50,009 bases of DNA from an uncultured Lachnospiraceae bacterium. GTDB taxonomy: Bacteria; Bacillota; Clostridia; Lachnospirales; Anaerotignaceae. The notes beneath the pieces are model-generated. The model did no database searches, was not told the DNA's origin, and saw nothing but the letters and a program-made list of their open reading frames with translations. The translations under genes and the position numbers were made by a program. Location: NCBI GenBank assembly GCA_944384295.1, contig CALWSU010000014.1:1-50009 (forward strand). The letters are read 5' to 3'. Shown in pieces: positions 1-7,921 of this stretch. Positions within the stretch are counted from its first letter, which is position 1. Every line of letters begins with the position of its first letter.

Positions 1-99
1 TAAAAGAAAACTATTCTCATTTCCATAATATATCAAGAAAGAGAAGGTATCAATTCATATTAACGTAACAGAATCCAAGCAAGGCAAAGGAGGCAGTTT

Positions 100-1764
100 A
101 TGACACAAACAAGAATGGTACGAGTCGTGGGACAGGAAAGACAAATGGACGAAAATACAACTTTTGCCGATTTGGCGGCAGAATTTGTACAAAGCGGAAA
201 AGGTCCTATCCTTTTGGCGCGTCAGAATAATAAATTGCGCGAACTTTCCCGCAAAGTTTATACGACAGATGAGATTACATTTTATGGCATTGAAAATGAG
301 GAAGGCATGCGCGTATATCGCAGAGGCGTATTATTTTTGATGACAAAAGCCGTATGGGATTTATACGGCAAAGATGCGCTTGTGGTGGTAGAACATTCTT
401 TGCAAAAAAATCTGTATTGTGAAATTCGCAAGCCCCAAATCCATATGACAGAAGACGTATTGCGTCAGATACAGAGTAAAATGGAGGAATATGTGGCAGC
501 AGATTTGCCTATGAAAAAATGTATCTTGCCAAAAGAACAAGTACATGACATTATGTGTCGTCAGAATATGCCGGATAAAGCGGCACTGTTTCGCTATCGA
601 CGTGCATCGAATGTCAATCTGTACGAAATGGACGGATATTATAATTATTTTTATGGTTATATGCCGCCGTCTACAGGCTGTTTGCGCTTGTTTGCACTGA
701 TGCCATATGAAAACGGATTCTTGATTCGTTTCCCAGACCCCAAAGACCCTACAAAACTTAGAGAATTTAGCAATCCCCAAAAAATCAGCGCGGTATTTTT
801 GGAACAGATGCGCTGGTGTCAGTTGATGGGTGTGAATAATGTAGCGGAACTGAATGACACTATCACACAAGGGCAATTTGGCAATCTGATTCGCGTCAAT
901 GAAGCATTGCACGAAAAGAAAGTTGCTGAGATTGCAGACCAGATTCAACACCGTAGAGATGCGGTGCGTGTGGTATTGATTGCGGGACCTTCTTCTTCGG
1001 GTAAAACTTCTTTTGCAAATCGGCTTTGTATCCAGTTGCAGGTGTTGGGTATCCGCACACATAAACTGTCTTTAGATGATTACTTTGTAGAACGGGATAA
1101 AACACCAGTCGATGAAAATGGAAAGCGCAATTATGAGCATATACAAGCCCTAGATTTGCCTTTGCTCAACCATGATTTGAAAGAAATGATAGAAGGCAAA
1201 GAAGTAGAATTGCCGACCTATAATTTTGTGACAGGCAAACGAGAATACCATCATAATATCATACATTTGAAAGAAGATGAAATGCTGGTGATAGAAGGTA
1301 TCCATGGCTTGAATGACCTTTTGACAGCCGAGATTCCACAAGATAAAAAATTCAAAATCTTCATCAGTGCTATGACACAACTCAATGTAGATAATCATAA
1401 TCGTATTTCTACTTCAGACAGCCGTTTGATTCGCCGCATTGTGCGGGATTTCCAATTCCGCGGACGTGACGCGTCCACCACCATTGCGCAATGGGACGAT
1501 GTGACAGAAGGCGAAGCAGTCAATATTTTCCCATATCAGGAAAATGCGGACGCCATATTCAATTCTGCTACGATTTATGAATTGAGCGTGCTCAAACAGT
1601 ATGCGGAGCCACAGCTATTCCGTATTTTGGAAAATGACCCCTCTTATGTCACAGCGAAGCGCTTGATTAAATTTTTGGGCTATTTCTTAGCCGCGCCGGG
1701 TACAGAAATCCCCAATAATTCTTTAATCAAAGAATTTGTAGGCGGCAGCTGTTTTAAGGTTTGA
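100..1764 (+). CDS. Nucleoside (uridine-type) kinase with TGS/threonyl-tRNA-synthetase-like N-terminus
   Basis: A 554-residue cytosolic protein of the long uridine kinase-like family common in Clostridia. The kinase half starts with a P-loop, GPSSSGKTS, at about residues 297-305, followed by the phosphoribulokinase/uridine kinase pattern (LSLDDYFVER, then IEGIHGLND). The first 60 residues look like a TGS domain, and residues 60-230 resemble the second additional domain of threonyl-tRNA synthetase. Expected reaction is phosphorylation of a nucleoside, probably uridine or cytidine, for pyrimidine salvage; the exact substrate is inferred. The ATG at 100 follows a strong AAAGGAGG ribosome site. 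The gene appears monocistronic: the -35 box of the rnpB promoter overlaps its stop codon. Confidence 0.85.
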   Translation: MTQTRMVRVVGQERQMDENTTFADLAAEFVQSGKGPILLARQNNKLRELSRKVYTTDEITFYGIENEEGMRVYRRGVLFLMTKAVWDLYGKDALVVVEHSLQKNLYCEIRKPQIHMTEDVLRQIQSKMEEYVAADLPMKKCILPKEQVHDIMCRQNMPDKAALFRYRRASNVNLYEMDGYYNYFYGYMPPSTGCLRLFALMPYENGFLIRFPDPKDPTKLREFSNPQKISAVFLEQMRWCQLMGVNNVAELNDTITQGQFGNLIRVNEALHEKKVAEIADQIQHRRDAVRVVLIAGPSSSGKTSFANRLCIQLQVLGIRTHKLSLDDYFVERDKTPVDENGKRNYEHIQALDLPLLNHDLKEMIEGKEVELPTYNFVTGKREYHHNIIHLKEDEMLVIEGIHGLNDLLTAEIPQDKKFKIFISAMTQLNVDNHNRISTSDSRLIRRIVRDFQFRGRDASTTIAQWDDVTEGEAVNIFPYQENADAIFNSATIYELSVLKQYAEPQLFRILENDPSYVTAKRLIKFLGYFLAAPGTEIPNNSLIKEFVGGSCFKV

Positions 1765-1789
1765 CAAAATCCAAGCAACTGGCTATAAT
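1761..1789 (+). promoter_or_regulatory. Consensus sigma-A promoter of rnpB
   Basis: TTGACA at 1761-1766 and TATAAT at 1784-1789 are separated by 17 bp, a perfect vegetative promoter. The TGA stop of the upstream kinase (1762-1764) lies inside the -35 hexamer. Transcription should start close to 1796-1801, where the RNase P RNA begins. Confidence 0.9.
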
Positions 1790-1799
1790 ATGGTACGAA

Positions 1800-2148
1800 T
1801 GAAACGAGTAGGCTGGACAGTCGCGCCATATCATTTTGGGTATGGTGAGGAAAGTCCGGGCTTCATAGAGCAGGGCGCCGGTTAACGACCGGTAGAGGCG
1901 ACTCTAAGGAAAGTGCAACAGAAATAAACCGCCTGTTTTTTGCAGGTAAGGGTGGAAAGGTGGGGTAAGAGCCCACCGCTCTTATGGTAACATAGGAGGC
2001 TCTGTAAACCCCGCCTGAAGCAAGACGAAAGAGGAATCAGGAAGTGGCTCGCTTCCCCTCGCAAAAAGTCGCATGATGCTGTTGGCGACAACAGACCAAG
2101 ATAGATGGCTGTCCACGACAGAACCCGGCTTATAGGTCTGCTCGTTTT
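1800..2148 (+). ncRNA. rnpB: RNase P RNA (catalytic M1 RNA)
   Basis: This is the ribozyme that cleaves 5' leaders from precursor tRNAs. Conserved blocks are visible: GAGGAAAGTCCGGGCT near 1847-1862, ACAGAAA near 1918, and the 3' segment GAACCCGGCTTAT at 2121-2133. The terminal P1 helix can be drawn between AAACGAG (1802-1808) and CTCGTTT (2141-2147). The length of about 348 nt fits a bacterial RNase P RNA. Ends are estimated from P1 and the upstream promoter. Confidence 0.95.
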
Positions 2149-2188
2149 TGAAATTTTGTTGTAAAAGCATCATTTTTGCAGTGCGTAA

Positions 2189-2231
2189 AACGGATTTTTG
2201 GGCGATTTGTCCGAAAGTCCGTTGTTTTTTT
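2189..2231 (+). terminator. Probable rho-independent terminator of rnpB
   Basis: AACGGA (2189-2194) pairs with TCCGTT (2218-2223), with an imperfect inner stem, and a run of seven T follows from 2225. It lies about 40 nt past the P1 helix of rnpB. The rest of 2149-2339 shows no gene; open frames there have no ribosome site. Confidence 0.6.
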
Positions 2232-2339
2232 ATCAAAATAGAAAGTATCCACTGAAAGGGCTGTGCAAGCCAAAGCAAAAGGCATTTTCTTTTTTCAGAG
2301 AAAATGGCAGTCCAATTTTGGCTTTTTGCCAGTGTATAT

Positions 2340-2368
2340 TTGCTTTCTGCATCGTTGCAGGCTATAAT
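2340..2368 (+). promoter_or_regulatory. Promoter of the 2425-4734 operon
   Basis: TTGCTT (2340-2345), a 17-bp spacer and TATAAT (2363-2368) lie 57 bp before the small membrane protein gene, the first of four tightly spaced genes in the same direction. Confidence 0.65.
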
Positions 2369-2424
2369 GGAAGTCATGAAGCAAAAAAGATATAGATAGA
2401 AAATATAGAAAGGACGAAAGCCGT

Positions 2425-2625
2425 ATGAAAAACGGAAAAAATATCATGATGCTGGTGACATTGTGTTATCTGGTAGTTGTGGGCGCAGGATTGTTTCTAG
2501 CTGCGCGCTATATCCGTGCTGAAACATTGTTGGACATCATACTGCCTTTGGCGTTGGCATTGTTGGTATTGTGGTTTGTATTGATTTATGCGGCTTTGCG
2601 TTTGCAGCATAAACGAAAAAAATAA
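2425..2625 (+). CDS. Small two-helix membrane protein of unknown function
   Basis: A 66-residue protein with a short basic N-terminus and two predicted membrane helices (about residues 8-27 and 36-58), ending in a basic tail (QHKRKK) that should stay in the cytoplasm. An AAAGGA site precedes the ATG. It is the first gene of an operon, 15 bp before the carbonic anhydrase gene. No family is recognised; the role may relate to the operon partner but nothing in the sequence shows it. Confidence 0.65.
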   Translation: MKNGKNIMMLVTLCYLVVVGAGLFLAARYIRAETLLDIILPLALALLVLWFVLIYAALRLQHKRKK

Positions 2626-2640
2626 GGAGGTTTTGCACAG

Positions 2641-3207
2641 ATGAAAGAAAGCGTAAAAAAAATGCTGGAATATAACAAAATTTTTGTAGAGCATGGTATG
2701 TATGAACGCTATGTGACCACAAAATATCCCGACCGCAAGATTGCCATACTTTCTTGTATGGATACTCGTATGACAGAATTGCTACCAGCGGCGTTAGGCA
2801 TCAAAAATGGCGATGTCAAGTTAATCAAAAACGCCGGTGGACAAATCACACACCCATATGGCAGCGTGATTTTCTCCCTCTTGGTTGCGGTGTATGAATT
2901 GGGTGTAGATACCATATTGGTGATAGGGCATGACGACTGTGGCGGGCGTGCATTGGACGCGAAAAAAATGATACAGACCATGTTGGAAAAAGGCATTTCC
3001 CAAGATGTGATTGACCATGTGGACGCCAACCATAAAAATTTGGAACAATGGCTGACTGGCTTTGGTGATATTTGTGCTTCTGTGCAGAATACTGTGCAGA
3101 CCATTCGCAATCACCCTCTGATTCATAAAGATGTGGAAGTATTGGGCTTTGTAATGGACCCGCATACCGGCGCAGTGCGCAGCGTAGAAATGGAAGAAAC
3201 CAAATAA
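2641..3207 (+). CDS. Beta-class carbonic anhydrase
   Basis: A 188-residue cytosolic zinc enzyme that interconverts CO2 and bicarbonate. The beta-class signature is present: CMDTR near residue 40 (first zinc Cys plus the Asp-Arg dyad) and HDDCGG near residues 98-103 (second zinc His and Cys), with the conserved KNAGG stretch between them. Length matches the short clostridial members of the family. The start follows AAGGAGG. It sits between a small membrane protein and an MBL-fold hydrolase in one operon. It may supply bicarbonate to carboxylases; that use is inferred. Confidence 0.9.
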   Translation: MKESVKKMLEYNKIFVEHGMYERYVTTKYPDRKIAILSCMDTRMTELLPAALGIKNGDVKLIKNAGGQITHPYGSVIFSLLVAVYELGVDTILVIGHDDCGGRALDAKKMIQTMLEKGISQDVIDHVDANHKNLEQWLTGFGDICASVQNTVQTIRNHPLIHKDVEVLGFVMDPHTGAVRSVEMEETK

Positions 3208-3223
3208 AAGGAGATACGAAAAT

Positions 3224-3907
3224 ATGACAGTGACCTATTTACATCATAGCGGTTTTTTGGTAGAAACCAGTCATAGTGTGCTTTTGTTCGATTATTATAC
3301 AGAGCATGGAAAATATGATAAATTGGTACCAGCGGATTATATGGGAAAAGATTTTTATGTGTTTGTATCCCATGCGCATGGAGACCATTTTGACAGCAGT
3401 ATTTTGCGTTGGGCAGATCAGGTACAGTATATTTTTTCAGATGATGTACAGATACCCAAAGATTTTACAGGCAAAGTGACATGGGTCAAACCACATACAC
3501 AGGTGCATGTGGGGAATATAGAAGTGTCCACACTCCAATCCAACGATGAAGGCGTTGCGTTTTTGGTCAAAGTCGATGGAAAATGTATTTTCCATGCGGG
3601 GGATTTGAATTGGTGGCATTGGAATGGCGAGCCACAAGCCTTTTTAGACGACATCAAACAAAGCTATTGCGGCGAAATCGACCGTTTGCGGGGAGAACAG
3701 ATTGATGTGGCTTTTGTGCCGGCTGACCCACGTTTGCAAGATAAATATGATTGGGCGGTACAATATTTTATGGATACTGTAGGCGCAAAAACAGTCTTTC
3801 CCATGCATTTTTGGCGGCGGTTTGAATTGTGCGAAGCCTTGCGCCAAAAGCCCTATGGCGCACATATTGCAGTGATTACACGTGAAGGGGAAGCTTTTTC
3901 AGTATAG
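3224..3907 (+). CDS. Metallo-beta-lactamase-fold hydrolase
   Basis: A 227-residue cytosolic MBL-fold protein. The metal-binding motif SHAHGDHF lies near residues 49-56, a second metal-ligand region HAGDLNWWHW follows near residues 125-134, and a late His is in FPMHFWRR near the end. The N-terminus (TYLHHSGFLVET) is typical of UPF0173/RNase-Z-like small MBL hydrolases. The substrate cannot be told from the sequence. Start is the ATG after AAAAGGAG. It lies 17 bp after the carbonic anhydrase gene and shortly before the amidase gene, so it is probably co-transcribed. Confidence 0.8.
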   Translation: MTVTYLHHSGFLVETSHSVLLFDYYTEHGKYDKLVPADYMGKDFYVFVSHAHGDHFDSSILRWADQVQYIFSDDVQIPKDFTGKVTWVKPHTQVHVGNIEVSTLQSNDEGVAFLVKVDGKCIFHAGDLNWWHWNGEPQAFLDDIKQSYCGEIDRLRGEQIDVAFVPADPRLQDKYDWAVQYFMDTVGAKTVFPMHFWRRFELCEALRQKPYGAHIAVITREGEAFSV

Positions 3908-3921
3908 CATAGGTGCAGCAG

Positions 3922-4734
3922 ATGAAGGGCAAAAATTGGCGAGAATATGAGCCGCCAAAAAAACGGCGTGTACCGCCGCAAAAAAGGCGGGGCAAACGCA
4001 AAGGCGGTTTGGGCAAACGTCTTTTGTTATGGGTGATTTTGTTTGTATTGGGATATGGCGGATTTTTTCTGTATTATCGGTATAGTAAGCCATATGTCAT
4101 TGGGCTGGACGCAGGACATGGCGGCGCAGATGTGGGCGCTGTGGGCGTCATAGAGGAAGTTTCCTTGACAGAACAGACGGTAGAAAACTTGAAAACGCTT
4201 CTGGAGGAAGATGGACGGTTTCGTGTCGTGCTTTCGCGCAAAGCGGGCGAAGGTGCAACCATAGACGAAAGAAATCATCGTTTTACACGTATACAGCCAG
4301 ATGTGATGCTGTCTGTACATGCCAATTCCGCAGAAGCAGCCAGCGCATCTGGTTTTGAATGTTATCCTGCAATCCCTAGTATGGAGAATCATGAAAATAG
4401 TATGGCGTTTGCACAATGCTTGACAGAAGAAATGCAGGCAGCAGGACAGACATTACGTGGAGAAAATGGGATACGTTTTGGATACTATGTCACGGAAAAT
4501 GGAAAGACACAGAAAAAGTTGGTAGATTCCAGTGATACGACACCCTATAGTGATGACACATTTGGGGTACTGAAGCATTTGGACGGTGCGGCGGTGCTGG
4601 TGGAACAATGTTTTGTCACCAATGCGGCAGATGTAGAAGCCTTTGGTACAGAAGAAGGTTGTCAGAAAGCGGCAGAAGCATACTATCGTGCGATTTTACG
4701 TTATTTGGGCTTAGACGCGCCAGAAAATACATAA
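3922..4734 (+). CDS. N-acetylmuramoyl-L-alanine amidase (Amidase_3 family), membrane-anchored
   Basis: A cell-wall hydrolase cutting the bond between N-acetylmuramic acid and L-alanine of peptidoglycan. A very basic cytoplasmic stretch (about residues 1-33) is followed by one membrane helix, so the catalytic domain should face the wall. Zinc-ligand motifs of the family are seen: GLDAGHGG, then SVHANSA, and the catalytic Glu in VEQCFVTN near the end. A GTG at 3913 is possible, but AGGTG at 3911-3915 is well placed for the ATG at 3922, which I prefer (270 residues). Last gene of the operon. Role in wall turnover or sporulation is inferred. Confidence 0.85.
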   Translation: MKGKNWREYEPPKKRRVPPQKRRGKRKGGLGKRLLLWVILFVLGYGGFFLYYRYSKPYVIGLDAGHGGADVGAVGVIEEVSLTEQTVENLKTLLEEDGRFRVVLSRKAGEGATIDERNHRFTRIQPDVMLSVHANSAEAASASGFECYPAIPSMENHENSMAFAQCLTEEMQAAGQTLRGENGIRFGYYVTENGKTQKKLVDSSDTTPYSDDTFGVLKHLDGAAVLVEQCFVTNAADVEAFGTEEGCQKAAEAYYRAILRYLGLDAPENT

Positions 4735-4759
4735 AATAGAATATAAGAATATAAAAAAA

Positions 4760-4890
4760 GCGTTCCGAAGAACGCGGGTGTGCGAGGGCTGCCGTGCAAA
4801 CATGCGAACATGCAAGCAAATATGCAAATATACAAATATACAAATATGCCAAAACGGCAGCCCCGAAAAAAGGGCGTTCCAAGGAACGCC
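4760..4890. repeat. Cluster of three perfect hairpins after the amidase gene
   Basis: Three stems lie in a row: GCGTTC-CGAA-GAACGC (4760-4775); GGGCTGCCGT (4786-4795) pairing with ACGGCAGCCC (4854-4863) around a 58-nt loop; and GGCGTTCC-AA-GGAACGCC (4873-4890). The first and third stems share the GCGTTCC/GGAACGC sequence, so they can also pair with each other and enclose the middle one. The long loop is a degenerate run of CAAATATG/CAAATATA units. There is no clear T-run, so a simple terminator is not a good fit. No gene is seen here. Confidence 0.55.
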
Positions 4891-5183
4891 AAAGTCTAAT
4901 TGGGTTTTTGATGCCGCGAACCGAATACAAAAACAATGGGGAATGCATCTTCAAAAAAGATGGTCTTTGCAACCGTTTCGGATTCCCATATCTATCACAA
5001 ACGCTTCGCGAAAAAAACTGTAACATACAGGCGGTAAGCACAGGCACGCTTGGGCGGATTGTCATACATACGAAAAACAAAAACCAAATTATCGAATTGA
5101 TTGACACCACATATGTGGTATATGTGGAAGTCAATGCTTATTATAGACAAAAAAATACGGGTTGTCAAATGTAAGAAATGGTA
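4891..5183. other. Intergenic stretch without a supported gene; one imperfect hairpin
   Basis: No open frame here has a ribosome site. The only structure noticed is at 5098-5136, where ATTGAC and GTCAAT flank a 14-bp palindrome, ACCACATATGTGGT (5105-5118), and a further TATGTGG. It could be a regulatory site for the radical SAM gene or a weak terminator; nothing decides between them. Confidence 0.4.
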
Positions 5184-5213
5184 TTGCATACAACATAGCT
5201 TTTTGCGTATAAT
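5184..5213 (+). promoter_or_regulatory. Promoter of the radical SAM gene
   Basis: TTGCAT (5184-5189), an 18-bp spacer and TATAAT (5208-5213) lie about 84 bp before the start codon at 5297. Confidence 0.6.
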
Positions 5214-5296
5214 GAAACAGAATCAGACATAGTTTGAGGAAAAAATAAAAATCAATCATGAAATAACAATCATGAAATCAAAGGAGAGAAACAATC

Positions 5297-6169
5297 ATGC
5301 GATATGAAGGAACCGTATACCGTCCGCCTAGTGAGGCAGGCAGTTTGATCATACAGTTGACCATAGGCTGTGCGAGAAATACTTGTACATTCTGTAATAT
5401 GTACAAAGATAAAAGTTTTCGCATTCGCCCGCTGGAAGAAGTGGTAGAAGATTTGGATATGGCACGGCAATATTATAGCCGGATTGCGGTACGTCGCATT
5501 TTCTTGGCTGATGGTGATGCGCTGATTGTCAAAACAAAAGACTTGCTTTATATTCTGGAAAAATGTCACGCCTATTTCCCGGAAGTGGAACGGATTTCTG
5601 TATATGGCGCGCCCAAGGATATTTTGCAGAAAACACCAGAAGAACTGCGTCAATTGAAAGCGGCAGGTTTGGATATGGTGTATATGGGTCTGGAAAGCGG
5701 CGACAATGCGGTTTTGCAGGACGTGAAAAAAGGCGTTACAGCAGAAGAAATGATAGAAGCAGGACAAAAGGTCAGAGCCGCTGGCATGACATTGTCTATG
5801 ACTGTGATTTCTGGTCTGGGCGGCAAAAAAAGATGGCAGTCTCACGCAAAAGAAAGCGCAAGGGTGATTTCTGCAATCAAACCAGAATATGTGGGCTTTT
5901 TGACATTGATGATAGAACCGGGTACAGAACTGTATGACCAACACAATCGCGGGGAATTTGAATTGCTTGACCCACAAGAAGTATTGGACGAAACAGAATT
6001 GTTTATCCGCGAAGTCGATGCCGAAGGTACCATGTTCCGCGCCAATCACGCATCGAATTATATCGCATTGGGTGGCACACTCAATGCAGAACGTGACAAG
6101 ATTTTGGCGCAGATTGAACAAAGCCGCAAAAGAAGCAAATTCCGTCCCGATATTTTCCGTGGAATTTGA
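5297..6169 (+). CDS. Radical SAM protein (CX4CX2C subfamily)
   Basis: A 290-residue radical S-adenosylmethionine enzyme. The [4Fe-4S] cysteines are C25, C30 and C33, spaced CX4CX2C in GCARNTCTFCNMY. This spacing differs from the usual CX3CX2C but is typical of this small clostridial family, whose members also start with a YxGTVYRPPxEA-like N-terminus. Later SAM-barrel features include FLADGDAL, YMGLESG (near 130) and VISGLGG. The reaction is not known to me. Start follows AAAGGAG. The membrane protein gene follows 26 bp downstream, so the two are likely co-transcribed. Confidence 0.8.
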   Translation: MRYEGTVYRPPSEAGSLIIQLTIGCARNTCTFCNMYKDKSFRIRPLEEVVEDLDMARQYYSRIAVRRIFLADGDALIVKTKDLLYILEKCHAYFPEVERISVYGAPKDILQKTPEELRQLKAAGLDMVYMGLESGDNAVLQDVKKGVTAEEMIEAGQKVRAAGMTLSMTVISGLGGKKRWQSHAKESARVISAIKPEYVGFLTLMIEPGTELYDQHNRGEFELLDPQEVLDETELFIREVDAEGTMFRANHASNYIALGGTLNAERDKILAQIEQSRKRSKFRPDIFRGI

Positions 6170-6194
6170 GTGCTTTGTGTAGAGGTGCTTTGTT

Positions 6195-6998
6195 ATGAAA
6201 TGGTTCGGGTTTGCCATACTGCTGATGATATACAGTTGTTGTTTTACAACGGCAGTCACAGGCAGAAAGGGCTGGATGCTGCTTTCGGGCTGGCTTTTGC
6301 CGATTTTGGCAATGGCAGTCAGTTATGAATCGGGTATGGAAATCAATGGTTTGATGGTGGTATTGTGTTTGCTGCTGTTTTTCTTGTGCCGCAGAGGCAT
6401 GTCTGATGTCAAGCTGTGGAACATCAAACGGCGCAAACGTCACCCCATATTATTTGGCGTATTATATGGCATACTATTTATCCCTTTGTTATATGTCTAT
6501 GCGCAGATGCAGATACAGCGGTATTTTTTGAATCTGCAAGGTTGGGGCAATCCACAAATTGATTTTGTGCGTATGGGATTGTGTATGCTGCCTTTGTTAT
6601 GGCTCAATCAAATCTATACACGTATGATTTATACCGCAATTGACCGCATTTATGGCAAAAAACAAGAATTGCGTCTGCTTTCCTGCCGTACTTACCGTGC
6701 CAATGAAGAAGGACGGGAAAAAAGCCTGAACCGTGGGTATTTTCTGGAAGGAATCCAAAATGGCGTAACGTATTATTTTCGTTTGACACGCCGTTCTTTT
6801 CTGATGCTGCAAAATGAACCCAAACTGATATTGCAGACACGTACGGGGATATTTGGTGGTATGTATGTATTGGAATTGGATTTTCCAGAGTGGCTGGCAC
6901 GTGCGGAGAAGGTGGAAAAACGTGACCGTATTTTAGGCACTGTGTTTTTGATATTGGTCATAGCATTTGGTATCTGGCTGTTTTGGCTGCGTGCATAA
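6195..6998 (+). CDS. Multi-pass membrane protein of unknown function
   Basis: A 267-residue protein with about six hydrophobic segments: residues 1-20, 28-45, 52-66, 87-107, 118-135, and a C-terminal helix at about 245-265. A cytoplasmic-looking charged part lies between residues 140 and 240. No catalytic motif or named family is recognised. AGAGGTG precedes the ATG. It lies just after the radical SAM gene and before a strong terminator, so it ends that operon. Confidence 0.65.
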   Translation: MKWFGFAILLMIYSCCFTTAVTGRKGWMLLSGWLLPILAMAVSYESGMEINGLMVVLCLLLFFLCRRGMSDVKLWNIKRRKRHPILFGVLYGILFIPLLYVYAQMQIQRYFLNLQGWGNPQIDFVRMGLCMLPLLWLNQIYTRMIYTAIDRIYGKKQELRLLSCRTYRANEEGREKSLNRGYFLEGIQNGVTYYFRLTRRSFLMLQNEPKLILQTRTGIFGGMYVLELDFPEWLARAEKVEKRDRILGTVFLILVIAFGIWLFWLRA

Positions 6999-7038
6999 AA
7001 AATAACTGTGAAACATTAAAATCAAAACAATAAAAATA

Positions 7039-7079
7039 AAAACCTCCCTGATACATAGCAGTATACAAGGGAGGTTTTG
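7039..7079. terminator. Bidirectional terminator between convergent genes
   Basis: AAAACCTCCCT (7039-7049) and AGGGAGGTTTT (7068-7078) form a perfect 11-bp stem, A-rich on the left and T-rich on the right. It can serve both the plus-strand membrane protein gene and the minus-strand spoIIQ gene. Confidence 0.8.
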
Positions 7080-7139
7080 TATTAAAAATTGGAAGATTTC
7101 GATTGAGCGAGATTTTGTTATGATAGCATAAAAAATAGT

Positions 7140-7877
7140 TTAAGATGGCAGTTTTGTAGTGGGGTCTATGCTTTCTCCATTCTGCTGCATAGAAAATACC
7201 AAATGACTGCCCAATGCAACTTGGTATTTGGTAGGCTCTGCAATGGTGCCTATGGTTTCCCCTTGTGCAACGGTTTCGCCTGTTTGTGGCAGATTTTCTT
7301 CTGTCAGCGGACCGTATGTAGTCCGCCAGCCGTTTGCATGTTCCAATACAAGGGTTTTGCCATTTTCTTCATCGTCTTTGATTTCTGCGACAACACCGTT
7401 TGCAGACGCAGCTACCGTACTGCCGGCTTCTGCCGCGATGCAAAGTGTGTCATTGGTGCGGTATTGTTCCAAAGTAGGGTCGTATACTGCCTGTTCTACA
7501 CTGTAAGGCAGTACGATTTCCCCTTGTACCGGCCACTGAAATGTCAAAGACGCTGTGCTTTGTGTAGATTGTGTTGTTGTGTTTTGCTTTGATTGTTGTG
7601 TGGTTTCTTTTGTACTGGTGTTTGTATTGTTTGTTGTGTTTTCCTGCTGTGTCGTTTCTTGTTTTGTTGCTTCTTGTTGCTGTTGTCGTTCCAGTTTGGC
7701 AGTATCCAATGTGGGTGTTTGTGCTGCCGTAACAGGAGAAACGGGCTGTATGGGTGTTTCTTCCTCTGCCGTTACATGGGAATAGGAATAATATGTGACA
7801 CCTGCCCCCAATGCAGCGACACAAAGACCCATAGATACCAATATGGGTACCATTTTATTTTGTTTGTTTTGACTCAT
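7140..7877 (-). CDS. spoIIQ: SpoIIQ-like forespore protein with degenerate LytM/M23 domain
   Basis: A 245-residue protein with a short cytoplasmic tail, one membrane helix (about residues 8-30), a low-complexity Gln/Thr/Asn-rich linker (about 55-110) and a C-terminal M23-like domain. In sporulation SpoIIQ spans the forespore membrane and binds mother-cell SpoIIIAH to form the channel between the two cells. The metallopeptidase motifs are broken: the usual HxxxD region reads YRTNDTLCI, and HxH reads SHLVFSM. Zinc peptidase activity is therefore unlikely. ATG at 7877 fits GGAGG with a 10-nt gap; the in-frame GTG at 7886 is too close to it. It lies just after spoIID on the same strand, as in many Clostridia. 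Confidence 0.85.
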   Translation of the reverse strand: MSQNKQNKMVPILVSMGLCVAALGAGVTYYSYSHVTAEEETPIQPVSPVTAAQTPTLDTAKLERQQQQEATKQETTQQENTTNNTNTSTKETTQQSKQNTTTQSTQSTASLTFQWPVQGEIVLPYSVEQAVYDPTLEQYRTNDTLCIAAEAGSTVAASANGVVAEIKDDEENGKTLVLEHANGWRTTYGPLTEENLPQTGETVAQGETIGTIAEPTKYQVALGSHLVFSMQQNGESIDPTTKLPS

Positions 7878-7921
7878 GCTGTTCACACCTCCAAGGCTAT
7901 TTTTGCCCGGATGTGTTTTTT

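Noticed and set aside
1982..2377. Antisense open frames over rnpB and its downstream region
   Set aside because: They overlap the RNase P RNA and its terminator and have no translation signals.
4794..5174. A 126-codon plus-strand frame in the intergenic region after the amidase gene
   Set aside because: It has no ribosome site and runs through the hairpin cluster and its AT-repeat loop; the translation has no recognisable domain.
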